The position numbers were made by a program, and so were the translations under genes. DNA of 51,878 nucleotides from Funiculus sociatus GB2-C1 (GTDB lineage Bacteria > Cyanobacteriota > Cyanobacteriia > Cyanobacteriales > FACHB-T130), in NCBI RefSeq assembly GCF_039962115.1, contig NZ_JAMPKJ010000044.1:1-51878 (forward strand), in the 5' to 3' direction. The stretch's first letter is position 1; the number at the start of each line of letters is the position of its first letter. A model generated the notes under the pieces. The model was not told where the DNA came from. It did not search any database and saw nothing but the letters and a program-made list of their open reading frames with translations. Below, one piece after another: positions 34,476 through 43,378 of this stretch.

Positions 34476-35390
34476 ATGGATAGACCTAGAGACTATTATC
34501 AAGCTAACGGATACTATATTTTTAGAAATCTCATTCCTCAAAACATAATTGATAACCTCTTAAACGAATATGCGTCCAAGGTTATCACATCAAATTCTCC
34601 TTTTTTTAGGCAGTCAAGTAACCGCTGGCAACCTAATAAAATTAATGATTATGGATATTCCGAAGAATCTTTTCGCGATGTTCACGATTACCCAAAACAT
34701 TCAACATTTACTGAATCAGCTAGAAAAATTTTTTGTTCGCAGCAAGTTAGGGAAGCATTAACTGAACTAACGGGTATTGAGGAACATAATTTAATGCAAA
34801 CTATGTTGTTCGATATGAACACTGCTACCCCAGCCCATCAGGATTGGTACTACTTAGATTCTATGCCAAATGGTCATTTACTGGCTGGTTGGTTTGCCTT
34901 AGAAGATATTCACGAAGAAGCTGGTAGATTCTATGTTTTGCCAAAATCTCATCTAGTGGATTTTGAATTAACAGAAGATAAGAAGCTTTCTAATCGTTTT
35001 TATTTAGAAAAATTGAAGGGTTATATCAATTCTCATAAAGATGATATTAATGCGCCAGCTTTGAATAAAGGAGATGTACTTTTCTGGAACTCCAGAACCA
35101 TTCACGGTTCTTTGGAAACAATTAATCCTAAGTATTCTAGAAAGTCTCTTACGGCACATTATTTGCCAGGGGTGTATGAATTTGGCAGCCGCAATGCCTC
35201 TTCTCCTAGTGCTGTAGAATATGCTACATACAACGGGATGAAATATCGGTTAATTCCTTCAATGTACAAAGAATATTCTCCGGCGGCCAAACTAAAGACG
35301 GATTTATTGCAGTATTTATGGGAGCAACCAAAATTGATGCAAACCGCCCAATTTGTGAGAAAAGCTTTGCAAGGTGCTAAAGCTAAATAA
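34476..35390 (+). CDS. Phytanoyl-CoA dioxygenase (PhyH)-family oxygenase
   Basis: The 304-residue product is a predicted Fe(II)/2-oxoglutarate dioxygenase. The facial triad is visible: HxD in TPAHQDWYYLD (near residue 117) and the distal His in NSRTIHGSLE (near 210), followed by an Arg/Lys-containing SRKSLTAHYLPG that may hold 2-oxoglutarate. The fold continues GWFALEDIHEEAGRFYVLPK. GGAGG lies 8 nt before ATG 34476, which I prefer over TTG 34461. Its place inside the polysaccharide locus suggests hydroxylation of a sugar, acyl or amino substituent, but the substrate cannot be told. Confidence 0.82.
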   Translation: MDRPRDYYQANGYYIFRNLIPQNIIDNLLNEYASKVITSNSPFFRQSSNRWQPNKINDYGYSEESFRDVHDYPKHSTFTESARKIFCSQQVREALTELTGIEEHNLMQTMLFDMNTATPAHQDWYYLDSMPNGHLLAGWFALEDIHEEAGRFYVLPKSHLVDFELTEDKKLSNRFYLEKLKGYINSHKDDINAPALNKGDVLFWNSRTIHGSLETINPKYSRKSLTAHYLPGVYEFGSRNASSPSAVEYATYNGMKYRLIPSMYKEYSPAAKLKTDLLQYLWEQPKLMQTAQFVRKALQGAKAK

Positions 35391-35464
35391 ATGGATTTTT
35401 ATAGCATTTGCTACATAAACTATGTAGTGCGACTTTTTATTCCCTAAAATATTGAAAAATTGTG

Positions 35465-36802
35465 ATGTTAGATAAGCTGACTTTGGTAAGTCAAAAGTTT
35501 AGTCCTGGTTTAAGGAAGGTTGTCAGCAACATAGGTTGGCTGTTTGCCGACAAAATCCTCCAGATGGGCTTGAGCTTAATAGTAGGAATTTGGGTTGCTC
35601 GCTACCTTGGCCCTGAGCAATTTGGGTTATTTAATTATGCGATCGCATTCGTTGCACTCTTGGGGCCAATTGCCAATCTGGGCTTAGATACCATTGTGGT
35701 GCGCGACATTGTGCGTCACCCAGATAGTAAAAATGAGACGCTTGGTACTTCCCTCGCACTAAAGCTCTTCGGCGGTGGTGTAACAACTTTGTTGGCTTTT
35801 GGCGCAATTTCTTTGCTACAGCCCCAAGATAATTTAACTCATTGGCTGGTAGGAATTATCGCCGCTGGAACGATTTTTCAAGCTTTCGAGACTATCGACC
35901 TGTGGTTTCGCTCGCAAGTTCAATCTAAATATACAGTTGTTGTTAAAAATAGCGCTTATATACTTATTTGCGCTCTCAGAATTGTTCTAATTCAAACGCA
36001 GGCACCCCTAATTGCATTTGCCTGGGCGAGGTTTGGAGAACTTGCCTTAGCTGCGGTGGGGTTGGTGATGGTTTATCAAGCAAGCGGACAGGACTTAAAA
36101 GCGTGGCGCAGCACCCTCCCTCGTGCTAAGAAATTGCTCACAGAAAGCTGGCCTTTGATTGTGTCGGGAATTGCAATTTATGTGTATTCCACAATCGATC
36201 AGGTCATGCTCGGTTCTTTTAACCAAACAGTGCAATTGGGCATTTACGCCGCCGCAGTTAAGATATCGCAGATATTTGATTTCATCCCATCTATCATGCA
36301 GATATCTTTTTTTCCCAAACTCACTGAAGCCAAGGCTCAAGGAGAGAGCGAATACATCAAAAAATTTCAAGCATACTTTGATTTAACTTTAATTTTATGG
36401 CTAGTGGTAGCAATTCCAGTTTCTCTACTTTCTAATTATGTTGTTCATTTTCTATACGGCGATAATTACGCTGCTTCAGCTACAGTATTATCAATTTATG
36501 TGTGGGCGCAGTTTGGTAGTGGTTTTGGAGTTGCCAGAAATGCTTTTATTATGATTGAAGGCAAAGCTCACAACGAATTATATTTAACTTTTACAGGTGC
36601 CTCATTAAATATAATTTTAAACTGGTATTTAATCCCTAAGTATGGTGCAATAGGCGCAACTGTAGCAACTTTAATAACTTATTTTGTTGTCGCTGTATTG
36701 CTCAATTTCATAATTCCAGATTTAAAGCCAGTCGGTAAGTTTATTCTCCGCTCTTGCAACCTATATAAAGGTGTAAATAGAATTTTAGAGGTAGTGCGAT
36801 GA
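35465..36802 (+). CDS. Wzx-type polysaccharide flippase
   Basis: This protein of about 445 residues (MOP superfamily, RfbX-like) has about 12 membrane segments and the family opening NIGWLFADKILQMGLSLIVG and IWVARYLGPEQFGLFNYAIA, then LIVSGIAIYVYSTIDQVMLG near 235. It should flip the lipid-linked repeat unit from the cytoplasmic to the periplasmic face. Start ATG 35465 or the adjacent GTG 35462 are equivalent. It ends in a 4-bp ATGA overlap with the next gene, so the two are co-translated. Confidence 0.9.
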   Translation: MLDKLTLVSQKFSPGLRKVVSNIGWLFADKILQMGLSLIVGIWVARYLGPEQFGLFNYAIAFVALLGPIANLGLDTIVVRDIVRHPDSKNETLGTSLALKLFGGGVTTLLAFGAISLLQPQDNLTHWLVGIIAAGTIFQAFETIDLWFRSQVQSKYTVVVKNSAYILICALRIVLIQTQAPLIAFAWARFGELALAAVGLVMVYQASGQDLKAWRSTLPRAKKLLTESWPLIVSGIAIYVYSTIDQVMLGSFNQTVQLGIYAAAVKISQIFDFIPSIMQISFFPKLTEAKAQGESEYIKKFQAYFDLTLILWLVVAIPVSLLSNYVVHFLYGDNYAASATVLSIYVWAQFGSGFGVARNAFIMIEGKAHNELYLTFTGASLNIILNWYLIPKYGAIGATVATLITYFVVAVLLNFIIPDLKPVGKFILRSCNLYKGVNRILEVVR

Positions 36803-37998
36803 TTGAAATTAAACCGAACATTCAGCACCCATCTACCTGTCCCCATTGCGAAGCACCGCTTAAACCTAAAACTATTCTGTGGCAAGGGATGCACGTCTGC
36901 GTCGAATCTAAGTGTGTTAGTTGCCATACAAAAATTATTGAGGACTTAGAAGTTGGTCACGCTGTTAATTTTCCATACCAAGTTGATTTAGCAAAACACG
37001 AAGTTTATGGTCATGAATTTTGTAAATATTGGTTAGGAGAAAAGCTGCTCGTATCTCTGCAAAATCCTCAAGAGGAGAAACTAGGAATATCTAAAGAAGT
37101 TTTTAAATGCCATCAGCGCGTCCTAATTTTAAACTGTATTGATTATCTTTATGGACATAGTTTGTTAAAACTATTAAATGCTCAAAGACATTTAGACAAT
37201 TATCCTGATTATGGCTTAATTGTTATTGTACCGAAGTTTCTTAGATGGATGGTTCCGGAGGGAGTTGCAGAAATATGGACGGTGAATATACCTTTAAAGC
37301 GGGGGCAATGCTACTATCCAAATTTTGACCGATTTGTATCTGAAGAATGCCAACGTTTTGATGATATTTACGTCAGCAAGGCACATTCTCATCCGAGTCA
37401 TTTTGACATTAGCAAATTTACCAGAATTCCCCAGTATAACTTTGATAAATATCCGCCTAGAATAACGTTTATCTGGCGTGACGATCGGATATGGTGCAAT
37501 GCGCTGCTATCGGCAAGTCTGAGAAAGCTGAAAATGCCTGATATTGCCCTCAAGCTTCAAAATGCGCGGGTGCAGAAACTATTTTCAAAGATACGCGATC
37601 GCGTTCCGGAGGCAAAGTTTGCGATCGCGGGATTGGGTAGAAGAACTCAATTTCCAGACTGGATCGAAGATTTGCGGGTAGACAAGTTTAATGCAGAAAC
37701 AGAAAGGGAAATATGCCAAATTTATGCCGAAAGCCGTTTGGTAATTGGCGTACATGGCTCGAATATGCTGCTACCTTCTGGTCATGCTGGCATGACACTT
37801 GACTTAATGCCAGAGGAGCGGTGGGGAAATTTAGCGCAAGATATTCTCTACCAGGAGGCAGATGCAAGACTAGCTGCTTTTAGATATCGCTACGTTTCGC
37901 TTCAGACTCCTTTAGCTGAAATAGCAGCGATCGCTTCTAGCATGATGCTACACTACACCGAATTTAAGCAGAATATGACTGCTGACAAATATTTATGA
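36799..37998 (+). CDS. Zinc-ribbon protein with GT61-like C-terminal half (unassigned)
   Basis: This 399-residue protein is not one I can name. The first 45 residues hold a zinc-ribbon-like cysteine set: CPHC (C14, C17) and CVESKCVSC (C34, C39, C42). The C-terminal part contains RLVIGVHGSNMLLPSGHAGM then TLDLMPEE near 315, which resembles the GVHGxxL and following acidic region of DUF563/GT61-type glycosyltransferases. The middle carries VLILNCIDYLYGHSLLKLLN. It overlaps both neighbours by 4 bp (ATGA at each end), between flippase and a GT2-like gene, which supports a role in repeat-unit assembly. Confidence 0.6.
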   Translation: MIEIKPNIQHPSTCPHCEAPLKPKTILWQGMHVCVESKCVSCHTKIIEDLEVGHAVNFPYQVDLAKHEVYGHEFCKYWLGEKLLVSLQNPQEEKLGISKEVFKCHQRVLILNCIDYLYGHSLLKLLNAQRHLDNYPDYGLIVIVPKFLRWMVPEGVAEIWTVNIPLKRGQCYYPNFDRFVSEECQRFDDIYVSKAHSHPSHFDISKFTRIPQYNFDKYPPRITFIWRDDRIWCNALLSASLRKLKMPDIALKLQNARVQKLFSKIRDRVPEAKFAIAGLGRRTQFPDWIEDLRVDKFNAETEREICQIYAESRLVIGVHGSNMLLPSGHAGMTLDLMPEERWGNLAQDILYQEADARLAAFRYRYVSLQTPLAEIAAIASSMMLHYTEFKQNMTADKYL

Positions 37999-38903
37999 AA
38001 ACTCCAGTTGCTTTGTTAATCTTTAAGCGTCCTGAAACTACTGAAAAAGTATTTGAAGCGATTCGTCAGGCAAAACCACCTAAACTTTTAGTAGTTGCTG
38101 ATGGACCTCGTGCCGATAAGCCAGGTGAAGCAGAACAGTGCGCTGCGGCTCGTGCAATTATTGACAGGGTAGATTGGGATTGTGAGGTTTTAAAGAATTA
38201 TTCGGATGTAAACTTAGGCTGTGGGTTACGTCCAGCTACAGGCATCACTTGGGTTTTTGAACAAGTCGAAGAAGCCATAATTTTTGAGGATGATTGTTTA
38301 CCCCACCCGACCTTTTTCCAGTTCTGCGAAGAGTTGCTCTCAAAGTACCGGGATGACGAAAGGGTAATGGCGATCGCTGGTACAAGTCTTGTAGGAGAAT
38401 GGCGATCGCCTCTGCAAAGTTATTATTTTTCCCAGTTTGGCGGTAACTGGGGCTGGGCATCGTGGCGGAGAGCCTGGAAATTTTTTGATTACAATATTAA
38501 GCTATTTCCGCAACTTTTAGAGGCTCAGTTCCTAGAAAATTATCTGCGAGAGCCAAAGTATTATTTATATTGGAAAAAACTCTTCCAAGAAATATATGAA
38601 TCTCCAGATAGATCCTGCTGGGATTATCAATGGTTGTTAGCTTGTTGGATGCAAAATGGGTTAAGGATTTGCCCAGAAGTTAACTTAATTACTAATATCG
38701 GATTTGGAGCCAATGCTACTCATACTTTTAGCGATAATCCTTTAGCAAACGTGGAGACGCAAGAAATAAATCTACCCTTAAAACATCCTCAATTTATGAT
38801 TCAGAATTTCCAAGCAGATCATCTTATTCAAGAAAAATTCTTTAATGTAGGCTTTATGTCTAAATTAAAGAGAAAAATAGCACAAACAATCAAAATTAAG
38901 TAG
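37995..38903 (+). CDS. GT2-like glycosyltransferase (HlpA-type)
   Basis: This 302-residue protein has a GT-A nucleotide-sugar fold: KTPVALLIFKRPETTEKVFE at the start, LLVVADGPRADKPGE near 33, and the metal-binding EDDCLPHPTFFQF near 98-110. GNWGWASWRRAWKFFDYN near 160 is typical of proteins annotated as hemolytic protein HlpA-like, which are glycosyltransferases of GT-A fold. It is cytoplasmic. It shares the ATGA overlap with the upstream gene and precedes the acyltransferase by 20 bp. Confidence 0.78.
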   Translation: MKTPVALLIFKRPETTEKVFEAIRQAKPPKLLVVADGPRADKPGEAEQCAAARAIIDRVDWDCEVLKNYSDVNLGCGLRPATGITWVFEQVEEAIIFEDDCLPHPTFFQFCEELLSKYRDDERVMAIAGTSLVGEWRSPLQSYYFSQFGGNWGWASWRRAWKFFDYNIKLFPQLLEAQFLENYLREPKYYLYWKKLFQEIYESPDRSCWDYQWLLACWMQNGLRICPEVNLITNIGFGANATHTFSDNPLANVETQEINLPLKHPQFMIQNFQADHLIQEKFFNVGFMSKLKRKIAQTIKIK

Positions 38904-38923
38904 TAAAACAAACCTTAAAACGT

Positions 38924-39664
38924 ATGAAGAACATAAAAAGCTTCATAGTCTCAAAACTCTCAGATTCCCAAATAGACAGACTCAAATGGTTGGGAGGTAA
39001 CTTTAAAGCTTATTTCGCTAAAAGGCGGAATGTTGGCAAAAATACTTATATTGAACCATCTGTTCATGTACTAGGTTGGGGAAACGTAAAAATTGGTGAA
39101 AATTCTGTCATCGGACAGGATACAACAATTGTGATTAACAAACGGGAACTAGGAAAGGTTTCTGTCATCATTGGCGATAACTGTTTTATTGGACGGAGAA
39201 ACTTTCTAACTGCGGGAGGTCTGATTAAAATTGGTGACTACGCCATGATTAGTAATGACTGTCGAATTTTGGGAAGCGGGCATCTTTTTGATACCCCTTT
39301 TATGCCCTATATCGCTACTGGAACTACCTGCGATGACGTAATAGAGTTAGGGGCAAATTGTTGGTTAGGAGCAAATACTACTCTCTTAAGAGGTGTAAAG
39401 GTGGGATATGGTTCAATTATTGGAGCTGGAAGTGTTGTAAACGGCGATATTCCTCCGTGCAGTGTAGTTGTGGGAAATCCTTCTAGGATCGTCAAAAGAT
39501 TTGATATGCAGTCTCAAACTTGGGTAAAAGCTAAAGACTATCCCGAAGATAGCGATAAATATCTTCCCAGTGAAGCGGAGTATTTAGAAATTCTCAAGAA
39601 GAAATGTCCCACTACAAGAATGCCAATAATTGCTGTTAGTAAAACTTTAGGCGATCTTGAGTAA
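38924..39664 (+). CDS. Hexapeptide-repeat (LbH) acyltransferase
   Basis: This 246-residue protein has left-handed beta-helix repeats (NVKIGENSVIGQDTTIVI, IGDNCFIGRRNFLT, IGDYAMISNDCRILGSGH, ELGANCWLGANTTLLRGVKV, YGSIIGAGSVVNGDIPPCSV, then VGNPSRIVKRF). The layout is that of WbbJ/maltose O-acetyltransferase-type enzymes, so it probably O- or N-acetylates a sugar. The histidine of GSGHLFD is a candidate catalytic residue. It overlaps the longest reading of the epimerase gene by a few bases. Confidence 0.85.
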   Translation: MKNIKSFIVSKLSDSQIDRLKWLGGNFKAYFAKRRNVGKNTYIEPSVHVLGWGNVKIGENSVIGQDTTIVINKRELGKVSVIIGDNCFIGRRNFLTAGGLIKIGDYAMISNDCRILGSGHLFDTPFMPYIATGTTCDDVIELGANCWLGANTTLLRGVKVGYGSIIGAGSVVNGDIPPCSVVVGNPSRIVKRFDMQSQTWVKAKDYPEDSDKYLPSEAEYLEILKKKCPTTRMPIIAVSKTLGDLE

Positions 39665-39674
39665 TATACTGCTT

Positions 39675-40598
39675 ATGAAAACTGTTTTAATTACAGGTGT
39701 AACAGGATTTATCGGGCGATATGTTGCTCGTCAATTTGCCGAAACTGGTTGGAGCGTTGTCGGTATAGGAAACCGTCCTCCTGAGAATGCACCCAGGCAA
39801 GATTTGTTTCGCTATCAACAAATAAGTTTGCCTTCTGCTGATTTAGTAAACGTGATTCAAGAGTTGCAGCCAGAGATTTGTATTCACTGTGCTGGACGAG
39901 CATCAGTAGAACTTTCAATTACAGATCCATCAGCAGATTTTAGTAACAGTGTTTCTGTTACTTTCAATCTACTTGATAGTTTGCGTCTTTACGCTCCAAA
40001 ATGCCGTTTAATTTACCTTTCTAGTGCTGCTGTCTACGGAAATCCCGAAACATTACCAATTCAGGAAAGCCAAAGCCTGAAGCCAATTTCACCTTATGGT
40101 TTTCATAAGATGATGTCCGAGCAGCTTTGTACAGAATTTTTCAAAGTTTATAACTTACCTACTGCCATAGTACGTATTTTTTCAGGCTATGGGCCGGGAT
40201 TAAGGCGGCAAGTTCTTTGGGATATGTGTCAGAAAGCTTTGACACAATCTGCACTGAAGTTAAGGGGAACCGGAAACGAAAGCCGCGATTTTATTCATGG
40301 GAGAGATGTAGCAAGAGCAATTCACATTTTGGCTGAAAAAGCTGATTGTGAAGCTGAGGTTTATAACCTAGCTAATGGTATCGAAACAACGATTAAGGAA
40401 CTAGCCGAGCTAATGTTAGCGAAACTTGGGGAATATGTTCCAGTTGAATTTGATAATGTTACCCCGGTAGGAACGCCGATAAATTGGCAAGCAGATATGA
40501 GCAAGCTTACCAAACTTGGATTTACCCCTGAAGTAGCTATAGAAAGGGGTGTAAATGTGTACGTTCAATGGTGTCGCGCTGAGATTTTAGGATGGTGA
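39675..40598 (+). CDS. NAD-dependent sugar epimerase/dehydratase
   Basis: This 307-residue short-chain dehydrogenase of the extended type begins MKTVLITGVTGFIGRYVARQ with the GxxGxxG dinucleotide motif. The active-site pair is in SPYGFHKMMSEQL (YxxxK near 150), preceded by YLSSAAVYGNP. RDFIHGRDVARAIHIL is the usual substrate-domain signature of GalE-like enzymes. It would make a nucleotide sugar for the repeat unit, but product identity is open. ATG 39675 is chosen; the TTG 39657 reading adds six residues. Its stop overlaps the next start by 7 bp. Confidence 0.88.
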   Translation: MKTVLITGVTGFIGRYVARQFAETGWSVVGIGNRPPENAPRQDLFRYQQISLPSADLVNVIQELQPEICIHCAGRASVELSITDPSADFSNSVSVTFNLLDSLRLYAPKCRLIYLSSAAVYGNPETLPIQESQSLKPISPYGFHKMMSEQLCTEFFKVYNLPTAIVRIFSGYGPGLRRQVLWDMCQKALTQSALKLRGTGNESRDFIHGRDVARAIHILAEKADCEAEVYNLANGIETTIKELAELMLAKLGEYVPVEFDNVTPVGTPINWQADMSKLTKLGFTPEVAIERGVNVYVQWCRAEILGW

Positions 40599-41755
40599 AA
40601 AATTTACATATTTGCCTCAACATGGTGGGTGGCTCTGGTTGGCTGGGAGGGGTGCTATATATTCAGAATTTAGCGCGTGCGATCGCAACTTTACCCGCTG
40701 AAGAAAAAGCTAATCTCAAACTAACCGTAGCCGTTCACGATAAAGACCTAAATTTGATAGAACCTGCACGCGGTTATGTTAACCATATTTATGCTACTTC
40801 TAAGTTGCAGCGTGCCTATCTCAAAGCTTGTAATGTTTTAGCTGAAAAGGTTTCTTTTATTCCTCTAAATCTACTAAATCCTCAAAAAGTTGACTTTCTC
40901 TACCCCGCCATAGCTGGAACCCGCACACCTTATCAATGGGGAGGTTGGATTCCTGACTTTCAACACTATCACTTACCCAACCTTTTCTCGCCAGAAGAAA
41001 TCGAGCAACGCAACAAAGATCATCAACAAATTGCGAGTGCAGCTCCGGTTATTGTACTAAGTAGTCAGATGGCGCAGCAAGATTTTAAACATCTCTATCC
41101 TGATGCGGCTTCTCGAAGCGTTGTGATGAATTTTGTAAGTTGTCCCGAACCCGAATGGTTTGAGTTAGATCCCCAACTAACTCAAAAAAAATATCAACTT
41201 CCAGATAAGTTCTTCTTGGTAAGTAATCAGTTCTGGAAACATAAAGATCATGCTGTGGTAATTGAAGCTTTGGGTTTGTTGAAGAAACAAGGTATTACGC
41301 CTACAGTTGTCTGTACGGGAAGTGCTAGCGATTACCGCAATCCTGATTATTACAATCAACTATTGGCGAGAATTAAAGATTTAGGGATAGGGGAGCAAGT
41401 GCGCCTTTTGGGATTAATTCCTCGCGTAGATCAAATTCAGCTAATGAGAAGATGTTTAGCGGTAATTCAACCTTCCTTATTTGAGGGGTGGAGTACGGTT
41501 GTAGAGGATGCACGTTCTCTTGGTAAACCTATGTTACTCTCTGATTTTCCAGTTCACTTGGAGCAAAACCCGCCAGATTCTTACTTTTTTGAGCGAAGTA
41601 ATGCTGAACATTTGGCAACGCTCATCGATAAAGCTTTTACTACTTTAATGCCAGGGCCAGATGTAGAGAAGGAAAGTTTAGCCAAACAAGATAATGTTGA
41701 GCAAATAAAAGGGTATGGTAGGCGGTTTTTAAAAATAGTGCGTGGGGTTCTATAA
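40592..41755 (+). CDS. GT4-family glycosyltransferase
   Basis: This 387-residue GT-B enzyme opens with NLHICLNMVGGSGWLGGVLY. Its C-terminal Rossmann domain has KFFLVSNQFWKHKDHAVVIE near residue 205, VVCTGSASDYRNPDYY near 237, LGLIPRVDQIQLMRRCLAVI near 275, and the donor-site SLFEGWSTVVEDARSLGKPM near 297 (E-x7-E). It transfers a sugar from a nucleotide donor with retention in this family. Acceptor unknown. It overlaps the epimerase end by 7 bp. Confidence 0.88.
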   Translation: MVKNLHICLNMVGGSGWLGGVLYIQNLARAIATLPAEEKANLKLTVAVHDKDLNLIEPARGYVNHIYATSKLQRAYLKACNVLAEKVSFIPLNLLNPQKVDFLYPAIAGTRTPYQWGGWIPDFQHYHLPNLFSPEEIEQRNKDHQQIASAAPVIVLSSQMAQQDFKHLYPDAASRSVVMNFVSCPEPEWFELDPQLTQKKYQLPDKFFLVSNQFWKHKDHAVVIEALGLLKKQGITPTVVCTGSASDYRNPDYYNQLLARIKDLGIGEQVRLLGLIPRVDQIQLMRRCLAVIQPSLFEGWSTVVEDARSLGKPMLLSDFPVHLEQNPPDSYFFERSNAEHLATLIDKAFTTLMPGPDVEKESLAKQDNVEQIKGYGRRFLKIVRGVL

Positions 41756-41879
41756 CAGGATTGCTTTGTTTATTTCTTCACATTTGGCAGGAGAATGAAC
41801 CACTCTAAGTACAGATTACGCAGAGAACAAGCTGGCTAAATTCTGATTTTTATAATGTAATTATTAGGAGATTGGGAAG

Positions 41880-43340
41880 ATGCTGAAGCGCTCAGAAAAA
41901 TACATACATTATGTGTTAGTTGATTCGCTGAAGGATAAAAGTATTATTCCCCCAGTGATTTTTTGGATAGGGGTAGTTACGTTATATGCAGTAGCGAATG
42001 CTCCGAGAAATAGGATACTTATAGCTCTTGAAGCTATTTTAAACCGTCTCCCTCAAGATTGGGTTTTTGCAAATGTCCAAGCAATCTTAAGCCGTTTTAC
42101 TCCAGGGGTGATTTCTTCAGAGATTTTAGCCAAAACTGCACCGCAGCAATTAGCAGAGATTATTACTACTTATGGCGTTATTCCTATCAAAGGAATGCTC
42201 TTTTTTGTAGCAACTTTAGTAGTTGGTATGCCAATTTTAATGTCGATTATAAAGTCGCGTTTTTTCCTATTTAATGCTGGATTTACAAGGAGATCGATCG
42301 CATCCTTAAGCATCTTCCTAATTTTATCCTTACTTATCCTTCCTTTCAGATATCCTTTAGGCACAGCAGTAATGGGTTTAGAGTATGCTATCAGGAGCTT
42401 GGAGCCTTTTAGTCAAAACGCAGACTGGTATTATAGACGGCTGCTCATGCTGGCGATCGCTAACTTTATTCACATGAGCGGCCCTTTCCTATATTATATT
42501 TTTTCGCTGCTTTGTACTTACGTTTTAATATTGTTATCATTAACATTTATAGAATCAAAGATTTTAAATTTAGACAATAGATATCCAAATTACCGGACAC
42601 AATTTTTATATTGCCTATCGATAGTAACCAGCAGTTACGTGATGTTTAATTATCAATTTCCAGGTTATGTAGATCAGCTATTTTTTATCCTAATATTGCT
42701 TCCTGCTTGCATACCAATGAGTCGTCAAGGTAGATTAGGAACACTTGCTCTTGCCTTAGCAACGCATGAAGCTAGTGCCTTTGTCTTTATCCCAATTGTT
42801 ATCTTCTGTTTTCCCAGACGAGAAGTATTAACTGCTTTATCTTTAGTACCAATTTACTGTTTTATTTGGTTTGCGGGTAGTGGATTTTCTCTGGATAGTC
42901 CAGTTAAGGCACACTTGATACTGGAGAATAAGACAGCTTTGCAGTATTTGGCGGAAAATCCACTGATGGGATTAGCTGGTTTCTTCTTTTCCTATAAATT
43001 ACTTTGGGTTATTACCCTGTATATTCTCTGGATACTTTGGCGACAAGGGGAGACACTTTTGGTAGCTGCCATAGCAAGTATCATTGCATTTCCCATATCT
43101 ACAATGTTTTTGATTGTAGATACCAGCAGAAACGTCGGTTATGGCTTCTTTGGAATGCTGATTGCATTGGCTATCCTGCTAGGAGAGGAAAAAAAAATTC
43201 CGGGATTTAAAATGTTGTTTTATATTGCTTTAGCTAATATTATTTTGCCGTCCTATTATGTAGGTTTAAATACAGGTTTTCAAAGTTATACAGGTCTTTA
43301 TCACCTTATCCCTCTTTTTCCATCTACTTATGTTCCATAG
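41880..43340 (+). CDS. Multi-spanning membrane protein, unrecognised
   Basis: This 486-residue protein has about nine or more hydrophobic segments (for example VIFWIGVVTLYAVANA near 26, GMLFFVATLVVGMPILMSII near 103, LYYIFSLLCTYVLILLSLTF near 200, AAIASIIAFPISTMFLIV near 400). Between them are charged, partly periplasmic loops and the motif NYQFPGYVDQLFFILILLPA near 255, resembling membrane-embedded glycosyltransferase or polymerase proteins only in general form. I do not recognise a family. Its place in the locus makes it a candidate for a polymerase or sugar transferase, but this is inference. It is convergent with the methyltransferase gene. Confidence 0.6.
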   Translation: MLKRSEKYIHYVLVDSLKDKSIIPPVIFWIGVVTLYAVANAPRNRILIALEAILNRLPQDWVFANVQAILSRFTPGVISSEILAKTAPQQLAEIITTYGVIPIKGMLFFVATLVVGMPILMSIIKSRFFLFNAGFTRRSIASLSIFLILSLLILPFRYPLGTAVMGLEYAIRSLEPFSQNADWYYRRLLMLAIANFIHMSGPFLYYIFSLLCTYVLILLSLTFIESKILNLDNRYPNYRTQFLYCLSIVTSSYVMFNYQFPGYVDQLFFILILLPACIPMSRQGRLGTLALALATHEASAFVFIPIVIFCFPRREVLTALSLVPIYCFIWFAGSGFSLDSPVKAHLILENKTALQYLAENPLMGLAGFFFSYKLLWVITLYILWILWRQGETLLVAAIASIIAFPISTMFLIVDTSRNVGYGFFGMLIALAILLGEEKKIPGFKMLFYIALANIILPSYYVGLNTGFQSYTGLYHLIPLFPSTYVP

Positions 43341-43343
43341 CGC

Positions 43344-43370
43344 TAGAGACACGGCACCGCCGTGTCTCTA
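43344..43370. repeat. 27-bp palindrome between convergent genes
   Basis: TAGAGACACGGC pairs perfectly with GCCGTGTCTCTA around ACC. It is one of four 27-bp palindromes in the window with shared plan (others 1949-1975, 11644-11670, 48795-48821). Sitting 3 bp after one stop and 8 bp before the other, it may terminate both transcripts. Confidence 0.8.
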
Positions 43371-43378
43371 CTGAATCC

